Source: Edaphochlamys debaryana
Taxonomy: Eukaryota > Chlorophyta > Chlorophyceae > Chlamydomonadales
NCBI GenBank assembly: GCA_016858145.1
Contig: JAEHOE010000177.1
Coordinates: forward strand, 62,001-126,000
Length of the DNA stretch: 64,000 nucleotides
Reading direction: 5' to 3'
The translations under genes were made by a program, and so were the position numbers. This document shows positions 37,067 to 48,624 of the stretch, piece after piece. Every line of letters begins with the position of its first letter. Position 1 is the first letter of the stretch. The notes beneath the pieces are model-generated. The model saw nothing but the letters and a program-made list of their open reading frames with translations. It searched no databases and was not told where the DNA came from.

Positions 37067-37243
37067 GTGCGACGAGGCTCAGTTTGGCAGGGCCCTGTAA
37101 GCCTTCACGCGATTCCCCCGAGGACCTCGAAGCACCACGAGCGTTCGCGAACAGCTGTGGGTAGAAGCGCAGGGCAAGAGGGGACCGCTCATAACCGAAT
37201 TCGCACGGGGACATGTACGGCAGCCCACGCACCATTGACGGGC

Positions 37244-40200
37244 TCAGACCCACAGCAGCTGCACGGCAGGATCTCGATGCGCCCAGATGCAGACATGAGG
37301 AGAGCTTACCTCCGCTGCGCCCGACGACAGCTCCTCACGGGCAAGCTGCAAGTCCTTTAGAACCTCCGCGGCGGCGGGCCGGCGCTGCAGGGGGGGAGGG
37401 GGCACCCAAGAGGGCACGCAACACCCGTGAGGTGCAGCTTGACCCTCGCTCAGACCCAAGGAAACGCGCCCCCACGTCATTCGGCAACCGCCTGCCACCC
37501 TGCAGGTCCTGTTCACGAGTTTGGTGCTTGTGACATCTACCCGGCAGCCCCCTCTGCCCTTCAGATTCCCTCCACCACTATCACGCACCCCACCCCACCT
37601 GTGGGTCCTGCTCCCAGCAGCCCTGGATTACGGCCTTCAGCCGGAGGTCGCAGCGGCCGCCCCCCGCCAGGCTGCCCGGCCCCTCGAGCACGCCCCATAT
37701 GGGCAGCCGGGCCTGCAGTACCGGTAGGCAAGGGCGGATCATGTGGGCGGGTTCAGATATCCTCGTTCAGGAAGCTAGTGAGCATGCTCGGTCCAGGGCA
37801 TGGCCCGGGCGCCACGCTCTGCCCGTGGAAGCAGCGAGCGGGTGGCAGGCAGTCCCCTGCCGGAGCCCCACCTTGCCCAGCGTGACCGCGCGTGCGATGT
37901 TCATCATGTCGAGCCCCTGCCACGGCACCGCGCCGCTGAGCATTTGCCTGGCGGCGTAAAGGGAAGCGAGGGACGTAAGCACTTGTGTGGAAAGCGATGC
38001 AGATAGAGGCCCGCTGTGCGCAAGGGCCGATCGAGGCCCCGCCGAGCGCCCTGCCTGCGTAGGGCTTACCAGAGGATGACGCCGAAGGCGTACATGTCGG
38101 CTTTGTCCGTGATTACGTAATTCTGCACGTCGAAGACCTCAGGAGCCATGAACGCGGGCTGGAGCGGGCAGAGGAGGCGAGCGTGGAATCAAGCGAGAGG
38201 ATGTGCCGTGTGCGCCACATGTCAGGTGCGGCCTGGGCGTAGCCCACAACAGGCCCCAGACGGAGGGAGGATGCCGGCTACCAACCTAGCGCTGTGGTCA
38301 TGCAGTGTTGACCACTAGACCCGGCTGCAGGGACTCACCGTTCCCACTTCAGGGTTCTGTGTAGGCGCAACGGTGCTCCGAAGCCGGGATAGCCCAAAGT
38401 CCTGTTGGGAACATGCCGGAGGTGGGTGAGGGAGGCGGGCGGGCGTGCAGCGGGCGCCCGTGCTTACGGCCAGGCCTAAGACCAGGTCACGGCTCGCCCA
38501 GGATTTCGGCTGCATTCCCGCTGCATTCCCGCCAGCCGACCACGGTGCGACACGCACCGTGAGCTTGGCCGTGGGTGCGTCGCTGTCCGGTTGGTTGATC
38601 AGGATGTTCCCTGGCTTGAGGTCTCGGTGCGTGATGGTTGGGTGCTGCACGGGAGGGCAGGAGGCAGCAGGAGGGGCAGGGGTGCTGGCCGCGTGTAGCG
38701 TGACAATTTTTTGGATTTTGCGGCGGCTGCGGCCGCACCCACCAGGAAGGCCAGGCCCTTTGCGACGTCGATTGCAATGGCCATGACTGCCGGCATGGGC
38801 AGGAGCGTGCCGGCGTGGCGGTGCTTGGACAGGAGGCGGTCCAGGGACGTGTCCATGCGCTCGAGGACCAGGCAGATGCGGGGGGGCCTGAGGGAGGAGG
38901 TCAGAAGGGAAGTGAGGGCAGCCCCCGTCGACCCATGGTTCGACGGGCTCCAAGACCGCAGTTGCACAAGCCTGACCCCGCGGTTTGAGTGCTTAGGAGC
39001 CAACTCACTTGAGGTTTGCGGCGAGCAGGGAGACGATGTTTGGGTGGCAGCAGCGGCCCAGCACCTCGACCTCCTGCACACGCACATGCAGCACGCGTAC
39101 GGCAGTGTTGATATCATGCGGCAACCCTACACGGCCCAGGTGCAACCCTAGGGTTCAGGCCCTAGGGTGCAGGCCTGCGACCCTAGGGTTCAGACCCTAG
39201 GGTGCAGAACTGCGACTGAGGCCACACCTGCTCGAAAGCCTTGAGCTGCCACCCCTCCGGCTGGAGACCCGAGCTGCCGCCGCCGCCCTCCGGTGCCAAC
39301 AGGGGCAGCAGTGGATGGGCGATGAGCTTAACCGCCACCTTCCGTCCGCCGTACATCCCCTCGACAACCTTGCCGTACGCGCCCTTGCCCAGAGCCACCT
39401 GCGGGGGAGGCGTGGATGCCAAGTGTAAAACCTAAAGCGTCAGGAGCTGTGATGCTCTTACAACAGGTCAAGGAACGGGTCAGGAGCCTCCTATTCGCCT
39501 CGCCTCCCAGCATGCAAACGCCCCTGTTGCCCACAACACGCTCTAGCCCCGTTCCCCAATGGAACCGATCCCCAATCGCCTCCGCAGCCCCCACCCACCC
39601 TCGTCAGCTCGACGCATTGGGGGGCTTCGGTCTGCGTGAGGCCGCCGGAGGCTGTCGTCAGCGCCACGCCCGCACCGCCGCCGCCGCCTTCGCCCACAGT
39701 CGCCAGCCCCCCGTCCGTGAAGGCCTGAGAGGGGGGCACTCGCTGCATCATGTCTGCAAGCGCCCCCGCCACGTCCAGGCTGGGCAGCAGGTGCGAGCTC
39801 GTCGCGGGCCGGCCCCCGCCAGCGTCGCCACGTGCACCGGCACCACCGCTAGCGCCAGCTGCGCCGGCCGCGGTGGGGGCCTCTGCGCTCGCGCCACCCT
39901 CGGCCGCCGTAGCGGCCAGGAGGCCCTGCAGAGTGTTGGTCGGCGTCCATGACCCGGCTGCTGCTGCTGCTGCTGCTACTCCGGGGGAGGCGCCGCCAAG
40001 CGCGGGCTTGAATCCCACAACGCCTGGTGCGCAGCCCTTCAGGATCAAGCCGCCACCACCAATGCCGCCGCCGCCGCCCGCGGAAGCGGAGGCATTCGCG
40101 TCGCCCTGGCCCGGCCGCTGGACGGTGACGCCAAAGACGAGGCCCGGCACGAAGGGCGTGAGCGCGGTGACGGGCACGGCCTCCTCCGCGGTGTCGAGCG

Positions 40201-43200
40201 ACCATGGCGGCAGCGGCGCCGAGGCCGTGGGCTCGCTCCCACCCGACCGCGTGCTGCCGCGCTCCTGCTCCTGCAGCAGGCGGCCGTTGCTGACGGCGGC
40301 GTCTGCAGCCGCCGCGCTCTCGTTGGCGGCGGAACCCTGTGCCGTACAGTGATCGGACTTGGTCGTGCGCGTGACCGAGGCCTTGTCGCCGGCTGCGCTG
40401 ACCAGCGCCGTCTCTGCCGTACTGCATCGGGATCTCGATCCGGCGGCTGAGAGGGTGGGGACCCTCGCGGAGGCTTGGCTGGAGAAGGGCCGCCCCAGTC
40501 CCAGGAAGGCGGCGAGTGATGACGGCTTGTGCTGCAGCGACTTGGCACTGACGGACCGCGGGGACACGACTGGGTCGGACACGGGCGCAGGCTCGGGGGC
40601 AGCAGGGGCGGGGCCGGGGCCCAGGGCGGGCGCGGGGGCGAGGGGGAGGGCGGACGACCGGACACCCGTCTGGTCTGAGCTGGTCGGCAGTGAAGGCGGA
40701 TCCGCAAGAGCGACCAGGGAGGGCGTGCGGCAGGCCTCGACGTCCTTCGCAGCCGCCGCCGCCGCCTCCTTTGCCTCACCAGTGCTGAGGCTGTGCCGGT
40801 GGCGCCGGCGGCGGGCGACCAGCCAGGCCGTGATGCCCACCAGAGCTATCAGGGCCACGCCTGTGGACAGCGTGCGGGGTCGAGTGTGTCGCAGGGGCTT
40901 CGTGAATGCCTCAGAAGAGGGGCGCCTCCACAGCTGCAGCGGTACGCGATGAGGAGGAGTACGTATGACAGAAAGAACGCCACCATAAACCCGTCCATGC
41001 CTAGCGACAGACCCTTGCAGCTTGTTATCATGTCGCGTCACCGCCCCCGCCCCGCTCACCCCCAAGCGCTCCGCCCACGACCGCTGGCACCACCGCACTG
41101 TCGCTGTCGCCGCCGCTGTCGCCGCCTTGTTCAGCAGCGTAAGCAATGGGGGGTGCGGGGAGAGGGCTGTGCGCTGCATCCGGGTTCATGGCTGCCGGGG
41201 CAGGGGCCGTGGCGTTTACCCCAACCACCGCCTTCCAGCACCTGCGCGGGAGACAGTCCAAGGGGTCTGCCGCCACTGCTACAAATGGACCTTGCGCGCT
41301 ACTTGCAGGCCGGTGCGCCGCACTGCTTCTCCACCCCTCCTGCAGCCTCACCCTATCGGACCAAGCTGCGTAATGCACTCGGTCGACATCCGCCTGGCAG
41401 GCGTGGGAACAGGGAGGGACGCAATGCATCGGCCATGGCTAGTTCGAATGAGGCACGGTCGAGGCTGGCGCCGCTGCTAGCTGCCCCCTGCCCCACTCCG
41501 CTGCAAAAGCACTTGAAGCCGTACCCTACCTTTCACACAGGTACGACACGTTCAGGCCGAGCATGTCGTACCCCGTTCTCACGGCTTTGCCACTGGCCGG
41601 GTCAAGAGCGAGCCCGTACGCCACAATGGTGATGTACACGCCACGGGTAGGCCAGCATCTCCGCATGTACGGCACGACAGGCCCCGGACCGTCTGCGCCC
41701 TGCTCTGTCTGTGGCACGCAATCGTCAGGGTTCGGGATGTCGAACAGCCAGGTCGCGTTGGGATAGGCCGGGTTCTGCGGCTTGGGCACGGTGCCAATGC
41801 TCTGCTGCGCCAGGCTGGTTGGGAGGCAGGCGCCTGCACGGCCCATCCAAGCACGGGGCAGTGAAAGGAAGTTGAGTGGCAGGAGCGCTTGTGACAACCT
41901 AGCGGTTCATTGAAGGGCCCGCCGCAAGGAGGGACTACGCCTGCGCCAGGCCAGGACGCATTGAGTCCCAAACCTACTTTGGATGGCGCCCATGTCCCTC
42001 ATCACCACGTAGCTGCGGCCCCAGTCCTCGGGCAGCGAGGGCAGCAGCAGCTCCCAGCCGGGGGCCTGCAGGGGGGAGATGAGGGTGCGGCCGTGCGGGG
42101 TTCAGGAGTCATCACACGCATCATAGGCCCCCGCCTCAGAACAAAGCGGTGCGCGTGCAGGCATGTGCATCAGGTCGCCACAGGGCAACGGGATACCTGC
42201 TAGAGCGTCACTGGGCAGCCAAGCTTTGGCTAGGAGCCATCGAGTCCGTCCGGTGACCGGGGGGGCCACGGGAGCGCAGGGAGGGAGCCCTAGATGGCGC
42301 GACCGCTGTCTGGGCGCAGGGTGACGTGAAACAGGAGGCAGGAACAGGAATGCTTTCGGCACTGGGCAGGGCTGGCCCCTCCAAGTTGGGTCGGCCCTGA
42401 GCACGCTGTGAGCACCGGGTTCAGTACGGTTCCGTTCCATCCCGCGCGTGCTCGGGCCTCCCCAGTCCCACACCCCACCTGGAAGTGGGGCCCGACGCGG
42501 AAGTTGGTGATGATGACGTGTGTGCACGTGATGATGGCGCCCGTGAGGAGCCTCACCTGTACGGCGGGGCGGGCGGGCGGGGACAGAGACAGCATTGGGA
42601 GGGAGGATGCGATGGTTACAGCAGGAACCGCCTCCAGAAGGGGAGGGGTTGAGCGAGAGCGCCACCTACTGGGTGTGCCACCTGCACACCGACACCCACG
42701 CAACGTGACTGACTTTCGGTCGTCACACCACGTTGCTAGGGTCGGGCCCGTAGAGCCCCCCTCAGTACTATTCCACTAATTCCGCTGTGCCTTTAATCAT
42801 CGTCAATCAAGGCCAGGACGCCTGGGGGCTCCTGCACAGTCAATCTGCCACCTGAGACTCGCAGGAAAGGGTGGTCCGCCGGTATTGTCTCCCAGCCACT
42901 TGGTGGCCTGAGCGCAGCAAAAGAGTGAAGCGCTCCCCAAAACTCAGCTGACACCAACACACGTCCACGGTTCAGCACCCCGAGGCGATTCCCATTCTCC
43001 CTTGTCGCGTATAGATATCGGCGTCCCTTCTCCATGGCTGTCGTGGCTGCAAGACACACCACATCCCACACTCTCTGGTCAACTCCCTCCGTTGGTCGAG
43101 CCAGCCAAAGATTGAACCGGCGAAGTGGCCAGGTCCATGGCATGCCCTGCTCGCCCCCTAGACACGCGCACATCTCATCAACCAGGCCCTCAGCCAAGTA

Positions 43201-45049
43201 GCATTTCCAAAAGTGGTGCAATCTGTCCCCTCCGTGCATCGCAATCTCACATGGGCACGTGGCCGTTCCTTCATGTGCCGAAAAGCCAGTAAAGCCGTTG
43301 AGCGCCAAGCGCCAGAAAGCTTCCTTCCACACGTTCTCCCAGCGCAGGGCCCACAGCCTGCGCAAGGTGGCTTGTAGGTCCAACAGGTCTGACTCGTCCC
43401 CTACCCCACCACTCAGCGCCTCTGCCACAAAATTCAAATGCTTGCCTTTCACATACTCAAAAGCGGGCTCCATCTGCAGGGCCGTGGCCAAGCTCACCGA
43501 CAGCCTAGCCGCTGACACAAGCGTCTGTCCGATCCGCCAACCTATGCATCCCAAGAGTTCTTTCCATGCCTCCTCCTCTGGGCAGGCCAAGTCCGGGTTC
43601 TCTTCCACCTCCGTTGCTGCTTGCACCCACGGTACGGGAATATGGCCCATCAAGCTATCGATCCTCCCTAGGAGCGCAGGGCCATTGCGTAGCGCTGCGG
43701 GTAGAGACTCATACCCCCCTCGTCCCCACAGACCAACTACGATGTTCTCTTTCACCTTCCTTGAGCACTCGCTCCTAGCCATCGGTGGCAGCCTGCCCCC
43801 CTGGGCTCCACTGAGCCCCGCCCTTGCTCCCGCCCCTGCCCTATAGGCTCTTACTAGTTGGCCAACAGTCCTCAATTCATTGATACCCATCAGGTCCGCA
43901 TACATGCTTTCCAGCCCCCCACGGCCCGCTGCTGCGGGTCTGAGGGCCGGATTTCCCCATACTGGCGCGCTGTGTACCCACGGCCCCACCGCGGGGCTCT
44001 TGATCAACTCAACCCGGGGGAGATGAAGGAGTGCCCCCGTTATCATGTTCAGCGTCGGGCAGGGGCTGTTTGCCGTGGTCCCCAGCACCTTGGTGGCGGC
44101 GTTGGGGCCACAAGGGCAGTCTCAGGCTCGGTATGCACGTGCCGACAGGAGCACAAGGGCAGTCTCAGGCTCGGTATGCACGTGCCGACAGATGTCACGT
44201 GACGCTGGGCTGTGAGTCCGAGCTCCGGGGATAGCCATCTTTGGGCCAGTGGTATCGCCAGTCACAAGCCGTTGAGGGACGTGGGGTTCGACGCAAGGGT
44301 ATGGGAGGGAGCTTGGCATGTGAGGCTCCTTCTTTCCTAAACCTCACGTCAACCGCCACGTCGCAATAAGCCAGGTGGACCACGCACCACGGATCCTTGG
44401 TCTGAGTACTCTCCTGAACCTACCGGTAGCCTCTGGAAACGGCTTAGCGAGGTTGAGATCAAAGAGGTTGACAGGCCCCTGGTGCGGGTCTCCGCTCCCA
44501 CCAGTAGAGAGGGGCAGAATGCCCCCGAGGGAAGCGATGCGGCTCTGCGCCAAGTTGTTCTCTTTTACCCCCTTCGGACGGAAGCTGGGCAAAAGTTCGG
44601 GACCCAGCCGTCCTACACGGCCAAGTCCCAGACGCTTCAGGCAGCATTGAGCCACGAAGCGGCAACAGCTGGGTTTCGTGCGCAGGCGTGCGCCGTACGG
44701 GCCCCAGCCTCGACACCCAACGCACCTTGCCCACCACCTCGGCCGCATTGAAGTCCAAGACCACCCAGCGCTCCGCCTCCTCATAGATGCCGCGGATGAG
44801 GATACGCGACGACACGAGGATTGGCAGGGGGAGGCCTCGAAACGAATCGTCTGTCAGCCTCAAGTCTCCCGCAATCACAATCTCGTCATATGAGCCCCTT
44901 GCAGCGTCACTCAGGGCCTTCGCGAAGTCCAGGGCGTTGTTTACAAGCGCTGCCAGTGCTGCGGTACCACGCAACTCGACCAGCAGCAGCAACAGCAGCA
45001 GCAGCAGGCTGCTGCAACCTAGCCAGCAGTTTGCATAAAGGCGGGGCAT
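37244..45049 (-). CDS. Transmembrane receptor-like protein kinase (TKL-like), intact catalytic motifs
   Basis: Sixteen exons with consistent phases: 44726-45049, 42479-42556, 41978-42065, 41530-41833, 41060-41322, 39599-40860, 39228-39398, 39009-39073, 38743-38887, 38558-38644, 38339-38401, 38070-38158, 37872-37947, 37599-37712, 37310-37384, 37244-37258; about 1,072 residues. The signal peptide begins MPRLYANCWLGCSS and has a poly-Leu core. The ectodomain (about residues 30-350) includes DEIVIAGDLRLTDDSFRGL, GAIITCTHVIITNFRVG and RGVYITIVAYGLALDP. One membrane helix, GVALIALVGITAWLV, is followed by RRRRHRH as a stop-transfer. A Ser/Ala/Gly-rich juxtamembrane region of about 400 residues leads to the kinase: LGKGAYGKVVEG, VAVKLIA, HPNIVSLL, HRDLKPGNIL, DFGLSRL, MAPEVF, DMYAFGVILW and CWEQDP. 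All key residues are present. The ligand is unknown. An in-frame ATG at 45340 would add 97 residues. Confidence 0.85.
39146..39215. repeat. 35-bp tandem repeat, two copies, in a kinase intron
   Basis: Units 39146-39180 and 39181-39215 differ at three positions. Each contains two CCCTAGGG palindromes. The repeat lies in the intron between exons 39009-39073 and 39228-39398. Confidence 0.85.
42793..44088 (-). mobile_element. 5'-truncated LINE ORF2 fragment inside an intron
   Basis: A 431-codon open frame on the same strand as the host kinase gene, ending at a stop at 42793. It lacks an ATG at its left boundary, so it is a fragment. It shows the C-terminal tail of non-LTR retrotransposon ORF2: LLHLPRVELIKSP, HSAPVWGNPAL and a zinc-knuckle of the zf-RVT kind (CPCEIAMHGGDRLHHFWKC). 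The endonuclease and reverse-transcriptase catalytic core are missing, as expected from 5' truncation during target-primed insertion. It enlarges the kinase gene's first intron to about 2.2 kb, while the other introns are mostly well under 400 bp. I did not identify target-site duplications or a 3' tail. Confidence 0.7.
44109..44191. repeat. 43-bp tandem repeat, two copies
   Basis: CACAAGGGCAGTCTCAGG and the following bases recur exactly for 40 positions at 44109 and 44152. The repeat is at the 5' (high-coordinate) edge of the LINE fragment. Confidence 0.9.
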
Positions 45050-45647
45050 GTGGCGTTCGGCGCTTAAGTGCCGTCGCACGTTGAGGGCGAGTGAGTGGGA
45101 CACATTGCGCTTCTCGCAGGATACTGTTAGGGACTGCTTGTGTGTACATGCCATGCAAGCTCTATGCTGAGAGCAGAAGATCTGACATTTGTGTAGGACA
45201 CTCGCCACCACACTGGACTCACTAATGAGGAATGCATTTGACCCTGCCTCGATTATCGCATTAAGCACTAGCCCTACAGCAGACAGGAGTGCGTACAGCA
45301 CGGAGCTCGCTACAAGCCGGCCTCCGGCGAAACCATCCATGTGTACTGTGCGTCAAGCTCCGCGACCGGCGTGCCCCATGGTCAGGCAGGTGCAGCTGAT
45401 ATGGTGGATCCAGTGACGCTTGGCCATGAGGGCCGAACGGCGGCTGTTGGGAGCCCTTGGCACGGGGCCACTAGCCGGTAGCTGGTACCGCAGCAAAGCC
45501 AAGTCTGGCCGCAAAGCCATCTAGCGGCCAAGGCGTCGAAGAACCGCCCTGCTTTAGATGAATGAGTCCCGGACCGTGTTGTTGGTGGGGCATTTAGGTA
45601 GCTACGAGCTAGGCAGGGGTGGGCGGGTGCAGTTGGGCTTGCAGGGG

Positions 45648-45862
45648 TTAGAAGAAATCAACGAAGCGAAGCGCTTGGTTGTGGCGTAGGGCGTGTTACG
45701 CAGACTACGCAGACCTGTGGGGAGCTTGCAGGGGTCTTCGGCCTGCGGGTAGGGGGGCGGTAGAAGAACATCAACGAAGGCGAAGCGCTTGGTTGTCGTG
45801 TGGCGTAGGGCGTTTTCCGCAGACTACGCAGGCGAGGAGACGACCTGTGGGAGGGCTCGTAG
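45648..45862. repeat. Imperfect tandem repeat of about 112 bp, two copies
   Basis: Copies begin near 45648 and 45760. Both contain GCGAAGCGCTTGGTTGT, GGCGTAGGGCGT, CGCAGACTACGCAG and GACCTGTGGG, with small indels. Confidence 0.8.
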
Positions 45863-45985
45863 GGGGGGGGGCGCGGTGCCCGAGGCGAGGCCTTGGCGTC
45901 GGCCGCTTGTAGCCGGCAGCTCATGTCCTGCACTACTGGGGGGACAACGGGGCTCAGCCCGGGGGCTCAGCCCTTTCCGTACCTT

Positions 45986-46003
45986 CGGGCAGCCACCCTT
46001 GTC
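45986..46003 (+). repeat. Dispersed 18-mer, copy 3 of 3
   Basis: Same sequence and orientation as 11970-11987 and 36164-36181. Confidence 0.7.
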
Positions 46004-47508
46004 ATTGTTGCCATGCCCTGGGCAGCAGGCGACTGGTTCCCCGGGCCGTGCCCTTGCGCACTCGCTTGCCTGGCGCCCCTGTTCTTCACCCTTGTTGACG
46101 CCTGTCCCAGCCCTCACGGCAAGTGCCTTGCCTGGTCCACAACAAGATAGCAACGCTGCTACAGCTTCAGGGGGGCTTCACCCTAGGCACCAGCGGAGTT
46201 ACTCCCCCCCGCCTGCCGAGTGCTGTGCCGGTCACGCACTGTTACACGTACCCTGGCGGAGACGTCCTCTCCCGGTCGACACGGTGTCCGCTGCAAGTGC
46301 CATCGTCCTGCTCTTTGCCTGCCCTTTCCTCACGATCGAGGCACGGACTGTGGTCCACGCGAACGCAGGCATTGGCCAGAGGCCCAGAGCTCGAGAGCTG
46401 GTCTCAGGTTGCGGGGCCCGTGCCACCGCGTGTCGAGGCTGGTGGTCCGGCCAAGGTTGCATGTCACCTTGGGGCACATGCTGTGATACCGGTGATGCGG
46501 ATCGAACCTCACAGGTTGCAGACTGGCAAGCCAGGGGTTCTGTGTAGGCAACGCCGTGGGCCCTCTGGCTGCTCATGCTATGCCCTCTATGCACCACAAG
46601 CTCTCTTGCAAGACCCTCGTGCAAGTGCATGCGGCCCCGTCCGTTCATGAAACGAGCAATGCTGCGAAGCAAGCGTGCCCCAGCCCATAAATACGACCGA
46701 CACCAAAGTGTCAATGATCTTGCTGTGAGCAGTGCCCCCATCAGCACAGACACCTATTCAGCACCATTCAACCTGCCTCCGTATCTACGCACGAGCTCGC
46801 GCCCCATCTTGGTCCAAACCACCGCGCAGTACCCAGTCGGGACATGGACCCATCTTTCAGCGGACCATACCCACGGCCTGAACCATACTCATGCTCGACC
46901 GTAGTAACAAACCTTAGCGGTTAACAAATCGGTTGGGGCCCCTCAGTCCCCACGCCATCCTCCCCCCCCAAAACAGCCTGGCATCGAGGTCTTGGCCCAA
47001 ACGCCGCCTGACCCCAGGACTGCCCCTTCGCTGGCCACCGTGACAGGTAATGCCCTACGACGACAGGTCAGCAACAGCACGCGCGCTGTGCTCTGGCGCA
47101 GCGCGCAGTCACAGGCAGCCACCACCGGCATTCACCATGGATGAAGCAAGCCCGACAGTTCTTATCTGTATAAGTAGTAACACGCAGACAAACCGCCCCC
47201 CGGTACTGCTAACCAAACGACCAGCCCCAGCCCAAAAATCACCCACCAGGACAACACAGCCGCAACCAGTCCTTCTGCACCACCTACACCTATGCTGCAA
47301 TAGAAGTGCCTTAAATCCTACAGTCAAAACCTGCCGCTCCTTGTTTCCCGAATCAACGAGTCAGCTGCGCCATCCCGCGCCCTGGCGCTCAGCGCGGGAC
47401 CATGACCATGCGTCTTTCGTCAAGGCCCCCGCAGCGCATCCTGCTCCCCGCCCAGAGCGCAGCTGCTCCCCCCCCGCCCCCGCCCCTGCAGCTCCGCCCA
47501 AACGCTCA

Positions 47509-48624
47509 TCACATGCGGCTGAGCTCCTCCACGAGCCTCCTCTGCTTCTGCTGCTGCTCTGGAGTCACGAGCTCCGACATGACGGCGGCAAAGGCGGCGC
47601 TGTCGGGCCCGGGGTATGTCCGTGGGCCCTCCGCAGCCTCGCCCGGCTTCCGCGGCGGCCAGCGCGGCAGCGCCGCCGCCGGCGCGGCCACTATCTCCTC
47701 GTCGTTGGGGGGCGGCTGGCGCAGCGGCGGCAGGGGCGTGGACGCGTCCATCACGCTCCGCCCGCGCTTGTCCACGCCGCCGCTGATCTGCCGTACGTAC
47801 GCCTCCAGATTGCGCATGTGCCGCTTGCATCGCTCCATGGCCGGCGCGCGCCGGGACACGGGCACTGAGGAGGCGGAGCTGTTGGACGGGGACGCGGGCC
47901 GCCGCTTGTTCGGCCGCCGCACGCTGCTGCACTCGCTCTCGGCGGGCCGCGCCGGAGCCGGTGCGGGTGCGGGCGCCCCTTGCCCCGGGGCCGCCGGCGC
48001 GCCCTGCCCCGCCCACGCGTGCGGCCAGGCCGGGGCCAGCTGGGGGAGGTGGGCCAAGACCTCGGGGGGCAGATGGCCCCACAGCTCCGGTGGGAGCGTG
48101 TCCAGCAGCTCCGGGTGTGCGAAGAGGATCTCGGCCGAGGCGGGGTGCCAGTGCCCCTCGATCTGCACCCACAGGACCTGCTGCGGCTGCTGAGGGTGCC
48201 AAGGCTCCGGCTCCACCTGCTGCCCCCAAGCGCCCGGCTGCGCCTGCGGCCACGGCTGCGGCTGCTCGTCCCACGGCCCCTGCTCGTGCTCCCACGGATC
48301 GTGTTGCATGGGCTGTGGCTGCTGGGGCCAGCCCTGCGGAGCCGGGGCCCCGGGTTGCGGCTGCCCGGGCCCCGCGGGCTGCGGGTGTGCTGCGTCGGCC
48401 TCCTGTGCGGGGTGCAGCGGCGGTGCAGCTACGGGTGCCCCTGCCGCATTCGAGGCTGCGTCGTCCATTTCGTGTCGCTGCCCGTCTGCCCGCGCGCTCC
48501 CTGTGATGCTGCCGTTGCTGGCGCTGAGCTCGGGCTGCGGCTCGGGAAGGCCGCGGAGTGCACTAGAGTGCAGGGTGGGCTGTTCTGCTCGAGTGGCGTG
48601 CCCGCCGGACGGACCAGGATCCAT
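47509..48624 (-). CDS. Orphan single-exon protein, Pro/Gln/Ala-rich
   Basis: Open from ATG 48624 (MDPGPSGGHATRAEQP) to TGA 47509; 371 residues without introns. I do not recognise the family. The N-terminal half is Pro/Gln/Trp-rich (PQGWPQQPQPMQHDPWE). A short helical motif LLDTLPPELWGHLPPEVLAHLP follows a segment LWVQIEGHWHPASAEIL. The C-terminal half has a basic patch (RRPNKRRPASPSN), a helix KRHMRNLEAYVRQI and a last helix MSELVTPEQQQKQRRLVEEL. Codon third positions are strongly GC, as in real genes here. Lack of introns and the retroelement next door make a retro-origin possible, but nothing in the sequence proves it. Confidence 0.5.
   Translation of the reverse strand: MDPGPSGGHATRAEQPTLHSSALRGLPEPQPELSASNGSITGSARADGQRHEMDDAASNAAGAPVAAPPLHPAQEADAAHPQPAGPGQPQPGAPAPQGWPQQPQPMQHDPWEHEQGPWDEQPQPWPQAQPGAWGQQVEPEPWHPQQPQQVLWVQIEGHWHPASAEILFAHPELLDTLPPELWGHLPPEVLAHLPQLAPAWPHAWAGQGAPAAPGQGAPAPAPAPARPAESECSSVRRPNKRRPASPSNSSASSVPVSRRAPAMERCKRHMRNLEAYVRQISGGVDKRGRSVMDASTPLPPLRQPPPNDEEIVAAPAAALPRWPPRKPGEAAEGPRTYPGPDSAAFAAVMSELVTPEQQQKQRRLVEELSRM

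Larger units (their letters stand above)
32884..37243. other. Gene-poor region
   Basis: About 4.4 kb with only short ORFs that lack recognisable domains and have less biased base composition than the genes. It contains a G-run tract near 33477, one copy of the dispersed 18-mer at 36164, and the poly(A) signal of the kinase gene to the right. It may be decayed transposon sequence, but no terminal repeats were identified. Confidence 0.45.
45050..47508. other. Intergenic, no gene recognised
   Basis: Upstream region of the receptor-like kinase and downstream of the 47509 gene. It contains a tandem repeat at 45648-45862 and the third copy of the dispersed 18-mer. ORFs of up to about 250 codons run across these repeats and look non-coding. 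Confidence 0.45.

Noticed and set aside
39146..39215. Interstitial telomere array
   Set aside because: Units are CCCTAGGGTTCAG-type palindromes, not head-to-tail algal TTTTAGGG or plant TTTAGGG repeats.
45050..45340. Longer N-terminus of the receptor-like kinase from ATG 45340
   Set aside because: The ATG at 45049 gives a classic signal peptide directly before the ectodomain; the extension would bury it. Kept only as an alternative.
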